Shown here piece after piece: positions 10,098-18,591 of a DNA stretch of 64,000 nucleotides (position 1 is its first letter; each line of letters starts with the position of its first letter). The position numbers were made by a program, and so were the translations under genes. The stretch is taken from assembly GCA_902516685.1 (NCBI GenBank), contig CABXZJ010000002.1:1-64000 (forward strand), in the 5' to 3' direction. This DNA is from an uncultured Formosa sp. Lineage in GTDB: Bacteria; Bacteroidota; Bacteroidia; Flavobacteriales; Flavobacteriaceae. The notes below the pieces were generated by a model. That model was not told where the DNA came from. It did no database searches and worked only from the letters and a program-made list of their open reading frames with translations.

Positions 10098-12383
10098 ATG
10101 ATATTAGCAAACATAGAACAAATTAGTAGTATGGACAATATTTACATATTCATGTTAATTGCAATTACAGTCTTGGCAACGATTGATATTGTTGTAGGTG
10201 TCAGTAACGATGCTATTAACTTTTTAAATTCAGCCATCGGTTCTAAAGCTATTTCTATGAGAACCATTATGATTGTGGCTAGTCTGGGTATTTTTGTTGG
10301 CGCTGTTTACTCTAGTGGATTGATGGAAGTTGCCAGAAAAGGAATTTTCATTCCTGCCATGTTCAATTTTAATGAAATTATGTACATTTTCATGGCAGTG
10401 ATGATTACTGATATTTTGTTATTGGACTTCTTTAACACTTTAGGGCTTCCAACATCTACCACAGTATCTATTGTCTTCAACTTACTAGGTGCCGCTGTAG
10501 TAATGTCCTTAATTAAAATAGGAACATCCGAAACGCAAACCTTATCAGGTTTAGTAAACTATATAAATACCGAAAAGGCACTTCAAATTATTAGTGGGAT
10601 TGTAATGTCTGTCTTTATTGCTTTTACCGTAGGTGCGCTTGTGCAATGGGTTTCGAGATTAATTTTTACATTTCAAATTGAGAAAAAAATAAAAAATTTC
10701 GGTGCAATATTCGGTGCTTTTGCATTGACCGCTATCACCTATTTTATTTTCTTGAAAGGCTTAAAAGGAACTCCTTATTATAAAGATTTGAAAGGCTCTA
10801 TTGAAGGGAATGAAGCATACATAATTTCAGCTAGTTTTGTACTCTGGCTAATCGTTTCCTATGTTTTTCAGGCAATTACTAAAAAAACAATTCTATTAGT
10901 AGTGATCGCGGTTGGAACCTTCGGGTTGGCACTTGCCTTTTCTGGAAACGATTTGGTTAATTTTATTGGAGTACCAATGGCGGCCTATCATTCATACGAA
11001 GCATGGGCTGTGTCAGGAATTGATGCCACCATGTTTTCAATGGAAGTTTTAGATAAAAAAGTGCCTGCTGAGCCTTTGTTATTGTTCATCTCTGGAGGAA
11101 TTATGGTCGTTACGCTGCTACTTTCAAAGAAAGCTAGAACAGTCGCTGAAACAGAAATTAGCTTGTCACGACAAAGCGATACTCATGAAAAATTCGAGCC
11201 AAATATGCTCTCACGCGGGATTGTAAAAGGGGCTACACAACTCTCAAAATATTTTAACCTTATTTTACCAAAATCCGTTCAAGAAAATATTGGTAAGAGA
11301 TTTCAAACACCAGATTTAGTACTTACAAAAGACCAAAGTATAGATGCACCTGCATTTGATTTAATTAGAGCCTCTGTCAATTTAATGGTTGCTGGTATAT
11401 TAATTGCAGTTGCAACTACTATGAAATTACCTTTGTCTACAACTTATGTCACTTTTATGGTTGCTATGGGAACATCATTTGCCGATAAAGCATGGGGTAG
11501 AGAGAGTGCTGTTTACAGGGTTGCCGGTGTTTTAAATGTCATTGGAGGTTGGTTTGGGACTGCGATTGGTGCGTTTATAGCCTGTGGAACGGTGGTGTTT
11601 TTAATAAACATGAACCCTACAGTGATAACGCCTATTTTCATATTGCTTACAGCAATTATATTGTATAGAAATTATCTTGCACACAAGAATAAATCTTTAA
11701 ACATCTCAAAAGATGACTTTCTTAAAAGTTCTGAAAGTAGTTCTGTTCAAGGTGTTATTCAGGAAAGTGCAAAAAACATCTCGAATGTGCTTAAAAGATC
11801 TAATACTATCTACAGCAACGCCATAAATGGTCTAGCGTCTGAGGACATTAAACTTCTAAAGAAAAATAAAAAACAAGTTGTTAAAATCTCAAAAGAGGTT
11901 GACGATTTAAGAGATAATATTTTTTATTTCATTAAAAACTTGGATGAATCCAGTGTTGAGGCGAGTGGATTTTACATAGATATTTTAGGCTATTTACATG
12001 ATATGACACAGTCATTGGAATATATTTCTAAAGTAAGTTATAAACACGTTGACAATAATCACAAAAAATTAAAGTTTAAACAAATCAAAGAACTGAGTGA
12101 AATTAGTGAAGCAATAACAACCCTATTTTCAGACTTTAGAAAACCCTTTGATTCGCAATCCTTTGATAAGATTGAGGATATTACCAAACGTAAAAATGAT
12201 ATTTACAATATATTAAAGTCTAATATAAAATTACAGGTTGAAAGGACCAGAGGTGCGGATGAGTCCAGCCCAAAGAATACAACACTATATTTCAATTTAC
12301 TGTTGGAAACTAAAGATTTCTTAAAGGCTACAAGTAATTTAATAGACGAATACGAAAATTCACACAACAAATCTTCACACTAA
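10098..12383 (+). CDS. Inorganic phosphate transporter (PiT family) with C-terminal PhoU-like region
   Basis: An inner membrane, ion-coupled phosphate permease of 761 aa. The paired PiT signatures are present: VGVSNDAINFLNSAIGSKA near residue 33 and KLPLSTTYVTFMVAMGTSFADKAWGR near residue 445, each followed by hydrophobic helices. After the last helix (~residue 535) there is a ~220-residue soluble, helical, Lys-rich tail with PhoU-like spacing (DDLRDNIFYFIKNLDESS, FYIDILGYLHDMTQSLEYISK). In many bacteria this is a separate PhoU-like partner; here it is fused. It follows the porin gene and ends before a strong bidirectional terminator. Confidence 0.93.
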   Translation: MILANIEQISSMDNIYIFMLIAITVLATIDIVVGVSNDAINFLNSAIGSKAISMRTIMIVASLGIFVGAVYSSGLMEVARKGIFIPAMFNFNEIMYIFMAVMITDILLLDFFNTLGLPTSTTVSIVFNLLGAAVVMSLIKIGTSETQTLSGLVNYINTEKALQIISGIVMSVFIAFTVGALVQWVSRLIFTFQIEKKIKNFGAIFGAFALTAITYFIFLKGLKGTPYYKDLKGSIEGNEAYIISASFVLWLIVSYVFQAITKKTILLVVIAVGTFGLALAFSGNDLVNFIGVPMAAYHSYEAWAVSGIDATMFSMEVLDKKVPAEPLLLFISGGIMVVTLLLSKKARTVAETEISLSRQSDTHEKFEPNMLSRGIVKGATQLSKYFNLILPKSVQENIGKRFQTPDLVLTKDQSIDAPAFDLIRASVNLMVAGILIAVATTMKLPLSTTYVTFMVAMGTSFADKAWGRESAVYRVAGVLNVIGGWFGTAIGAFIACGTVVFLINMNPTVITPIFILLTAIILYRNYLAHKNKSLNISKDDFLKSSESSSVQGVIQESAKNISNVLKRSNTIYSNAINGLASEDIKLLKKNKKQVVKISKEVDDLRDNIFYFIKNLDESSVEASGFYIDILGYLHDMTQSLEYISKVSYKHVDNNHKKLKFKQIKELSEISEAITTLFSDFRKPFDSQSFDKIEDITKRKNDIYNILKSNIKLQVERTRGADESSPKNTTLYFNLLLETKDFLKATSNLIDEYENSHNKSSH

Positions 12384-12400
12384 ATTCAAAAGACTTAATA

Positions 12401-12430
12401 AAAAAACCCTTTCAAATGAAAGGGTTTTTT
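12401..12430. terminator. Bidirectional intrinsic terminator between PiT and nrdA
   Basis: A perfect 13-bp stem (A6-CCCTTTC paired with GAAAGGG-T6) closes a 4-base loop, flanked by A and T runs on either side. It sits between the convergent PiT and nrdA genes and can serve both. Confidence 0.9.
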
Positions 12431-12453
12431 TATTTATTACAACAAGTGCTTGA

Positions 12454-14232
12454 TTAGCCTTCGCAACTTGTACACTCTTTCTTTTGTTTGAACTTTTGTG
12501 CAGCATTCATACTGTGCTGATAATACAAAGATTTAAGTCCCAACTTCCATGCAGTCACATGAATCTTATTGATATCCTTAGTAGGCATATCTGGATGTAC
12601 TATGATGTTTAGAGATTGCCCTTGGTCTATGTAATTCTGTCTGTTAGCAGCCTGATAAATAATTGCCAATTGATCAATTTCAGAGTAAGTTTTGAATACC
12701 TCTTTTTCATTTTCTGACAAGAACTCAAGGTGTTGAACAGAACCATCTCTGTCCCTTATATCTCTCCATACATCTGGAGTATCCATCCCCTTTTCTTTTA
12801 AAAGTGCTGTCAAAAAAGGGTTTTTAATTGTAGTTTTAATTTTTGCAATATCCTTTACATAAATATTAGACCAAATGGGCTCTATTCCTTGAGATACTTG
12901 ACCTAATATAAAAGCCGATGATGTGGTCGGTGCTATTGCATTCAAAGTTGCATTTCTTCTTCCATAACCTTTTAGAACTTTCGGCTCTCCAAATTTTTGA
13001 GCTAAGTATTCAGAAGCTTTGTACGAATGCTCTTTTAAAGTTTTAAAAACCTCGGTATTTAAACTGTAAGCTTCTTGGCTATCAAAAGGGAGTAATTTAG
13101 ACTGTAGCAAAGAATGCCATCCTAATGTTCCCATACCTAATGCTCTATTTTCTTTAGCAAAATTATATGCGCGTTCCATAAATAAAAACGTCTGTCGGTC
13201 ATCTAAATTAGGAGAGTCTTTATAGGACTCTAGTTTTTCTAAAAACTCTGTAATTACAGCATCTAAAAAATAAATCATGATTTCAACTGCATCAGTATCT
13301 TTCCACTTATCATAATGCAGTAAATTAATGCTTGACAAAACACAAACAAAAGACCAGTTATGGTCAGACGGTAACATTATTTCAGTGCATAAATTACTAG
13401 CGTAAATTGGTAGTTTCTTGTCTTTATATACATCAGCAGCACCATTATTAGCATTATCGGTAAAGAAAATGTAAGGGTAACCCATTTCTCCACGACTTTG
13501 TAAAACCTTAGCCCAAACCGTTCTCTTTTCAACATCGCCATCAATCATCTCCTGCATCCAATCGTTAGTTACAGTAACTCCATGAGTTAACTCTTGAATA
13601 GGGTTGCCTTCTGTACCTATTTCTAAGAATTCCATAATGTCTGCGTGATCGATAGGCAAATAAGGAGAAAAACGGCCTCGTCTTACTGATCCTTGACTTA
13701 CAACATCTACCATTGATTCAAACAATCTCATAATATGAACTGCTCCAGAAGCTTCACCATTATTTTTTATGGCTGCACCTCTTCCTCTGATTTTACCGAA
13801 ATAACCAGAAGTTCCTCCTCCTAATTTAGACATCATACCCACTTCAGATTGGGAATACAAAATATTTCCAATATCGTCATCAATATGAGAACCGAAACAG
13901 CTAATTGGTAAGCCTCGCTCTTTTCCAAAGTTTGACCAGACAGGGGATGCCAATGAATAATATCCTTGCGACATGTAATAATAGAATTTGTCTGCAAATC
14001 CTGGCATTTCAAGCATTGCTTCTGCTCGTTTTGCAATGTTGGAGATACGCTGCTCTGCTGTAACTCCGTCACCCAAATATCCAGCAGCTAGAAACTTTCT
14101 ACTATTTTCATTCAGCCACTCAAATGATTTTTCATTAGATAAATGCATTGTATCTTTTGATTTTTTTCTGGCTTGAATTAAATCTTGGTGTGGATTTGTT
14201 TTTTCCTGCTTGGTGGTTAGTTTTTTCTGCAT
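12454..14232 (-). CDS. nrdA: Ribonucleoside-diphosphate reductase, catalytic alpha subunit
   Basis: Reduces NDPs to dNDPs. Catalytic residues are visible: the active-site Cys in PISCFGSH, the SNLCTEI motif with Asn-Cys-Glu, the second redox Cys in FVCVLSSINL, the radical-relay tyrosine pair in LKSLYYQHS, and the C-terminal thiol pair in KKECTSCEG. The protein is only 592 aa and begins directly with the R1 catalytic fold (LSNEKSFEWLNENSRKF). The N-terminal ATP-cone usual for NrdA is absent; it is found on the partner NrdB instead. It lies 3 bases downstream of nrdB in one operon. Confidence 0.96.
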   Translation of the reverse strand: MQKKLTTKQEKTNPHQDLIQARKKSKDTMHLSNEKSFEWLNENSRKFLAAGYLGDGVTAEQRISNIAKRAEAMLEMPGFADKFYYYMSQGYYSLASPVWSNFGKERGLPISCFGSHIDDDIGNILYSQSEVGMMSKLGGGTSGYFGKIRGRGAAIKNNGEASGAVHIMRLFESMVDVVSQGSVRRGRFSPYLPIDHADIMEFLEIGTEGNPIQELTHGVTVTNDWMQEMIDGDVEKRTVWAKVLQSRGEMGYPYIFFTDNANNGAADVYKDKKLPIYASNLCTEIMLPSDHNWSFVCVLSSINLLHYDKWKDTDAVEIMIYFLDAVITEFLEKLESYKDSPNLDDRQTFLFMERAYNFAKENRALGMGTLGWHSLLQSKLLPFDSQEAYSLNTEVFKTLKEHSYKASEYLAQKFGEPKVLKGYGRRNATLNAIAPTTSSAFILGQVSQGIEPIWSNIYVKDIAKIKTTIKNPFLTALLKEKGMDTPDVWRDIRDRDGSVQHLEFLSENEKEVFKTYSEIDQLAIIYQAANRQNYIDQGQSLNIIVHPDMPTKDINKIHVTAWKLGLKSLYYQHSMNAAQKFKQKKECTSCEG

Positions 14233-14235
14233 GTT

Positions 14236-15510
14236 CTAGAATAGGTCGTCACTAGTTACACTTTGAGTTCTCTTACTATAATTGATGGATCGTTTTACGA
14301 AGAAATCTCCATGTTTAGTTCCTATAATTTCATCATCAAACCATTCGGTTTCTGAGACTAGATTCTGATCTATTTCAAACACTTTACTAATTCCAATACT
14401 TTCTAGAGAATTATTGAATCTATTTTTCAAAAATTCGTTAATTACGGACTTAGGTAAAAAGTCTAATTCCCCATTTTCGAAAATCCAATCCACTACATCT
14501 TTCTCTGCCTCAAAAGCTTCTTTACAAATGTCCTGGATATTTTTGTGGTATTCTGGTGTAAACCACTCTGGGTGTTCTTTTTGAAGAATTTTTATTAAAT
14601 CAATACCAAAATCGCCGTGGATTTGCTCTTCCTTGGAAGTGGCCTCTACCACATTAGAAATACCCTTCAACATGTTTTTATGCTTATTGAAAGCCATGAT
14701 AATTAAGAATTGTGAAAAGAGTGAAACATGTTCAATAAATAATGAGAAAAGAAGAATTGATTCAGCATATTCTTTATCATTATCACTCTTTGAATTTTTA
14801 AGTGCTGTTTCTAAGTATCGAACCCTTTTCATAATAATAGGCTTCTTTTTTAGCTCCTTAAATTCTGTGTTTAGCCCAAGAATCTCTAATAAATGAGAAT
14901 AGGCGTCTGCATGACGAACTTCGCTTTCAGCAAATGTTGAGCCCACAGATCCTATTTCTGGCTTTGGAATTCTGTGATATAGATCTCCCCAAAAAGATTT
15001 GACAGCTACTTCAATTTGAGAAATTGCTAACATGGTATTTTTGATTGCACTTCTTTCAGAATCAGAAAGCCTGGATTTGAAATCTTGAATATCACTTGTG
15101 AAATTAAATTCTGTATGAATCCAATAAGAATGCCTTATGGCTGGAACATACTCATAAAGCTGTGGATATTCGTATGGCTTTAAGTTGATTCTTTTTTCAA
15201 AAATATCAGACTCTCTTTCCTTGCTTCTTTTGTTACGGTAAAGAATATATGCCTTAGCAACCTCAGGGAAGTTACTTTCCATTAATTGAGTCTCTACAAT
15301 ATCTTGAACCTCCTCAATTGTAGGAATATATCCTTGATGGCCCTTTTTCCGAATCAATAATTTTTGATAAACTGATAAGGCAACGTCCTGTGCATTTTGC
15401 TCATTACCAACGCCAACAGCGTTCATTGCTTTGTTAGTAGCTTCAGTAATCTTTTCTAGTTGGAAAGGGCTAGTGCTGAAGTCTCTCTTAATTATGTGTT
15501 CTATAATCAT
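14236..15510 (-). CDS. nrdB: Ribonucleoside-diphosphate reductase, radical-generating beta subunit with N-terminal ATP-cone
   Basis: A ferritin-like R2 subunit, 424 aa, longer than the usual ~350-375. Residues ~1-95 read as an ATP-cone (KRDFSTSPFQLEKI, then IPTIEEVQDIVETQLME, then VAKAYILYR). The metal ligands follow: Glu167, Glu197 and His200 (AESEVRHADAY), Glu260, Glu295 and His298, with a Tyr204 at the radical position. An ATP-cone on the beta subunit is known from Leeuwenhoekiella blandensis, where it controls activity through beta oligomerisation. Related flavobacterial enzymes use a dimanganese centre; that this one does too is inference. First gene of the nrdB-nrdA operon, with a ~490-bp region upstream. 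Confidence 0.96.
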   Translation of the reverse strand: MIIEHIIKRDFSTSPFQLEKITEATNKAMNAVGVGNEQNAQDVALSVYQKLLIRKKGHQGYIPTIEEVQDIVETQLMESNFPEVAKAYILYRNKRSKERESDIFEKRINLKPYEYPQLYEYVPAIRHSYWIHTEFNFTSDIQDFKSRLSDSERSAIKNTMLAISQIEVAVKSFWGDLYHRIPKPEIGSVGSTFAESEVRHADAYSHLLEILGLNTEFKELKKKPIIMKRVRYLETALKNSKSDNDKEYAESILLFSLFIEHVSLFSQFLIIMAFNKHKNMLKGISNVVEATSKEEQIHGDFGIDLIKILQKEHPEWFTPEYHKNIQDICKEAFEAEKDVVDWIFENGELDFLPKSVINEFLKNRFNNSLESIGISKVFEIDQNLVSETEWFDDEIIGTKHGDFFVKRSINYSKRTQSVTSDDLF

Positions 15511-16000
15511 AATTTTAAATATCTTGGTTAGTTCTATTACTGAATATAAAAGTCAGTCTTTTAAATTCTGGTGTAAATCAAGTTGTCAAGCCGCCCAGTT
15601 CTTCGGCCATACAGAAGCTAGCTTCTGTTTTATTGTGCCACTCCAAAATATTATGGTGCTGGACAGAAAATACAACAAATGGAATATTGATGTATTTTGA
15701 AATAGGCTTTGTTGTTAGTGGCATTGTTTGGTTTGATTTAAATAAATATATAAATTAACATATATTTATGCTTAACAAAGATTTAAAATTGTTAGTTTAA
15801 ATAAAAGTCATTTTTATAAACATTGGACCTAAGTTCTTAACAACAAGTAAGTTATTTCCTACAAAAAAAACCTTGCTTTAAAAACTCAAATAATTAATAA
15901 TCAGGGAGTTAAAAATTATTTCTCTCGTAAAAAATACAAACGCAAAAAATTAAAAAAACATGGTTGTCAGAAAAAAATATAGAAATAAATAAAATTTATA
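15511..16000. other. Long non-coding region upstream of nrdB with an 18-bp perfect palindrome
   Basis: No convincing gene is present. The only open frame on the plus strand (15431-15700) overlaps the nrdB start in antisense and has no recognisable features. The first ~250 bp before nrdB contains locally GC-richer, structured-looking sequence around the palindrome at 15611-15628, in contrast to the very AT-rich remainder (15720-16000). It could be the nrdBA leader and operator region. No typical NrdR box was seen. Confidence 0.5.
15611..15628. promoter_or_regulatory. Perfect 18-bp palindrome in the nrdBA leader
   Basis: ACAGAAGCTAGCTTCTGT is its own reverse complement over all 18 bases. It is ~100 bp upstream of the nrdB start. 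It could be an operator for a dimeric repressor or the stem of an RNA hairpin in the 5' UTR. It does not match the usual NrdR box. Confidence 0.5.
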
Positions 16001-16567
16001 TTACCTACGCTTATCAGCAATAGCTTCCAGCTCGCTATACCATTGCTTCCCAAATTTTCTAATAAGCGCTTCCTTCACAAATTTATATATTGGTAACTCT
16101 AATGCTTTCCCAAGACTACATGCAGTATCGCATATTTCCCATTTATGATAATTAACCGCAGAGAATTCACTGTAATCAACAACTCTTATTGGGTACAAAT
16201 GACATGAAACAGGTTTCTTCCAATCTATTACACCTTGATTGTAGGCTTCTTCAATTCCGCATAATGCTGTTTTTTTATCATCATAAATAACGTAAGCACA
16301 ATCAGCACCATTGATTAAAGGGGTTTCAAGATCTCCTTGTTTCGTGGCTACATAGACCCCTTGTTTATCAATAGCCTTAAGCCCTTCAGGTGTTAAAAAC
16401 TCCTTTAGTTTTGGATAAATTTCTTGTAATACTTCTATCTCCTGGCTATCAAGAGGCGCTCCTGAATCTCCGTCAACGCAACAGGCCCCTTTACAAGAGC
16501 TTAAATTACATGCGAATTCATTGTTTAATATGGCCTCCGATACAATTGTTTTTCCTAACTGAAACAT
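16001..16567 (-). CDS. DUF3109 family cysteine-rich protein
   Basis: A 188-aa protein with the pattern ACNLSSCKGACCVDGDSGAPL near the N-terminus and further Cys (NGADCAYVIY, TALCGIEEAY, VSCHLYPIRV, WEICDTACSLG), typical of DUF3109, widespread in Bacteroidota. The spacing suggests a metal or Fe-S site, but the biochemical role is not known to me. The gene stands alone between the nrd leader and the divergent marC gene. The start (MFQLGKTIVSEAIL) gives the usual family length. Confidence 0.85.
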   Translation of the reverse strand: MFQLGKTIVSEAILNNEFACNLSSCKGACCVDGDSGAPLDSQEIEVLQEIYPKLKEFLTPEGLKAIDKQGVYVATKQGDLETPLINGADCAYVIYDDKKTALCGIEEAYNQGVIDWKKPVSCHLYPIRVVDYSEFSAVNYHKWEICDTACSLGKALELPIYKFVKEALIRKFGKQWYSELEAIADKRR

Positions 16568-16674
16568 GACTGTAATATACTATTTTAGATTAAAGTTTTA
16601 AGGAAATTACTAATCCTTTTCTTTTTCTAAATATAAATAATTTATCGACCTTTGAATAAGAAATAAATCAAGTC

Positions 16675-17253
16675 ATGAGTCTGAATATTAAAGAAATTTT
16701 TACAGCTTTTATGGTGCTTTTTGCGGTTATTGATATTATTGGAAATATTCCCATAATTATAGACTTAAGAAAAAAAGCTGGACATATACAAAGTGAAAAA
16801 GCGTCACTTATTGCAGGTTTGATTATGATAATTTTTTTGTTTGTTGGAAATAGTATTTTAAAATTAGTAGGAATCGATGTACATTCTTTTGCCGTAGCAG
16901 GAGCATTTATTTTACTATTTATTGCCATTGAAATGATATTAGGGATTACCCTTTACAAACAAGATGAAGAATCTTCTTTGAATGCCACAGTGTTTCCGCT
17001 TGCATTTCCTTTAATTGCAGGGCCTGGAAGCCTCACAACTTTATTGTCTTTAAAATCTGAATTTCAAACTGAAAATATAATTATTGCAGTTATTGTAAAT
17101 GTAATTGTAATTTTTATAGTGCTAAAAACGTCCATAAAAATTGAAAGAATCATAGGTCAAAACGGTATTAATATTACCCGTAAAGTTTTTGGAGTTATAC
17201 TTTTGGCAATTGCTGTTAAGTTATTCACCTCTAACATTAAATTTTTATTATAG
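16675..17253 (+). CDS. MarC family membrane protein
   Basis: A 192-aa protein with about six transmembrane segments: IKEIFTAFMVLFAVIDIIGNIPI at the start, the conserved AFPLIAGPGSLTTLL stretch (~residues 105-120), and long hydrophobic runs between. These are hallmarks of the MarC/UPF0056 family of inner membrane proteins, whose transport role is unsettled. Despite the name there is no firm link to antibiotic resistance. It is followed 3 bases later by a small membrane protein gene. Confidence 0.9.
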   Translation: MSLNIKEIFTAFMVLFAVIDIIGNIPIIIDLRKKAGHIQSEKASLIAGLIMIIFLFVGNSILKLVGIDVHSFAVAGAFILLFIAIEMILGITLYKQDEESSLNATVFPLAFPLIAGPGSLTTLLSLKSEFQTENIIIAVIVNVIVIFIVLKTSIKIERIIGQNGINITRKVFGVILLAIAVKLFTSNIKFLL

Positions 17254-17256
17254 TTT

Positions 17257-17460
17257 ATGAAATTAGCAACTTACATCATATCAGTATTAGCATTAGCGGT
17301 TCTTATATTTAATATAACCAAAATTAATTTTGAAACTCCGCTAGAAGGTAACAGCTTTACAGCCATTATTACTACTATTTCAGCAGCGTGTGCCATACTT
17401 ATTGCTACTGCTTTGAGATTAGCTAAAAAAGTAGATAAATTGGTGAAAAAGAAAAATTAA
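17257..17460 (+). CDS. Small membrane protein, function unknown
   Basis: A 67-aa protein with two hydrophobic segments (residues ~3-22 and ~35-57) and a Lys-rich C-terminus (LAKKVDKLVKKKN). It starts 3 bases after the marC stop and is probably in the same operon. Its stop codon overlaps the end of the convergent dCMP deaminase gene by 4 bases. No family recognised. Confidence 0.7.
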   Translation: MKLATYIISVLALAVLIFNITKINFETPLEGNSFTAIITTISAACAILIATALRLAKKVDKLVKKKN

Positions 17461-17879
17461 ATTGAAATAAATTGGACTTCAATCCCTGCTTTTTCTAAAA
17501 ACTCAACACCTGATAAATCTTTATATTGAGTGCTGTAGACCACTCTTTTTATCCCTGCCTGATGAATCAGTTTGCTACATCCTTGACATGGAGACAATGT
17601 AACGTAGAGCGTCGCGCCTTTACAAGACTGTGTGGATGCAGCAACTTTAAGAATAGCATTTGCCTCTGCATGAAGAACGTACCATTTAGTATATCCCTCG
17701 TCATCCTCACAAATATTTTCAAATCCTGTAGGTGTACCATTATAACCGTCTGAAATAATCATACGGTCTTTGACAATAATAGCTCCCACTTGTCTTCGAT
17801 CACAATAGGAAAGTTTAGCCCATTCTTTAGCCATTCTTAAATAAGCCTTGTCGTATTTTAATTGTTTATTATTAGACAT
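17457..17879 (-). CDS. dCMP deaminase (ComEB-like)
   Basis: A zinc-dependent deaminase expected to convert dCMP to dUMP for thymidylate synthesis. Motifs: HAEANAI with His70 and Glu72, and PCQGC with Cys98 and Cys101. The extra RRQVGAIIVKDRMIISDGYNGTP segment and the FENICEDDEG loop are typical of dCMP deaminases and separate it from TadA. Length is 140 aa. The gene is convergent with the marC operon. Confidence 0.9.
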   Translation of the reverse strand: MSNNKQLKYDKAYLRMAKEWAKLSYCDRRQVGAIIVKDRMIISDGYNGTPTGFENICEDDEGYTKWYVLHAEANAILKVAASTQSCKGATLYVTLSPCQGCSKLIHQAGIKRVVYSTQYKDLSGVEFLEKAGIEVQFISI

Positions 17880-17939
17880 TTTTATTTTTAAAAAGGCTGA
17901 TTAATATAAGTCGTTTATTGCTTAATTGCAATTATTAAT

Positions 17940-18527
17940 TTAAGAAAATAAAGGGCTTTTGAAAATTAATGGCATAATAAATCCCAATGCAATAGAAGAT
18001 ATAACTAAGACCCAATCTCTTCTAGAAAACCTAAATATATTTTGAAATATAAAATTAAAAATCAATACACATATTACAATGATAAGTTGTCCTATTTCAA
18101 CCCCTAGTGCAAACTCAATAATTGACATAAATGTACTTTCTTTAGTGCTAACTAACAATTTAAATGCATTGGAAAAACCTAATCCATGAACCAAACCAAA
18201 AAATAAAATGACTGCATATAATAAATAAGAATGCCTGTAGTTAGACTTTCCTGCTGTAAATACATTATAAAGAGCTGTAAAGAATATTGTAACTGGTATT
18301 AACCACTCAGTAACATTTACATTTAGGTTTACTATGTCATAGACTCCCAACAGTAAACTTATCGAATGCCCAAGAGTAAATAAAGAAATAAAAATTAAAA
18401 GATACTTCCAGTCCTTAAATATGAAAGGAATAGATATAATCATTACAAACAAGATGTGATCGTATCCATCGAAATTGAGGATGTGATATAGCCCTAGTTC
18501 AAAGAATTTCAAGAAGCTTTCAATCAT
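17940..18527 (-). CDS. HupE/UreJ-like membrane protein
   Basis: A 195-aa inner membrane protein with about six helices. The conserved HupE/UreJ-2 pattern is present: GLYHILNFDGYDHILFV at residues ~12-28, then LGHSISLLLG and GLVHGLGFSNAFK. His/Asp in these motifs are thought to bind a metal such as nickel. No hydrogenase or urease genes are visible nearby, so the substrate is uncertain. It lies between the dCMP deaminase and dsbD genes on the same strand. Confidence 0.82.
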   Translation of the reverse strand: MIESFLKFFELGLYHILNFDGYDHILFVMIISIPFIFKDWKYLLIFISLFTLGHSISLLLGVYDIVNLNVNVTEWLIPVTIFFTALYNVFTAGKSNYRHSYLLYAVILFFGLVHGLGFSNAFKLLVSTKESTFMSIIEFALGVEIGQLIIVICVLIFNFIFQNIFRFSRRDWVLVISSIALGFIMPLIFKSPLFS

Positions 18528-18591
18528 TTGTTAAGTCTAAAGTATTTCAAATTTAGTAAAATAATGTGCTAATAGCTTTAAATAATTAAAC

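Noticed and set aside
15431..15700. A gene on the plus strand upstream of nrdB
   Set aside because: It overlaps the nrdB start in antisense and has no motif or start signal; the palindrome and leader position explain the stretch better.
15511..15760. A cobalamin riboswitch before nrdBA
   Set aside because: The conserved cobalamin-box sequence could not be found on the minus strand, and this is a class I enzyme that does not need B12.
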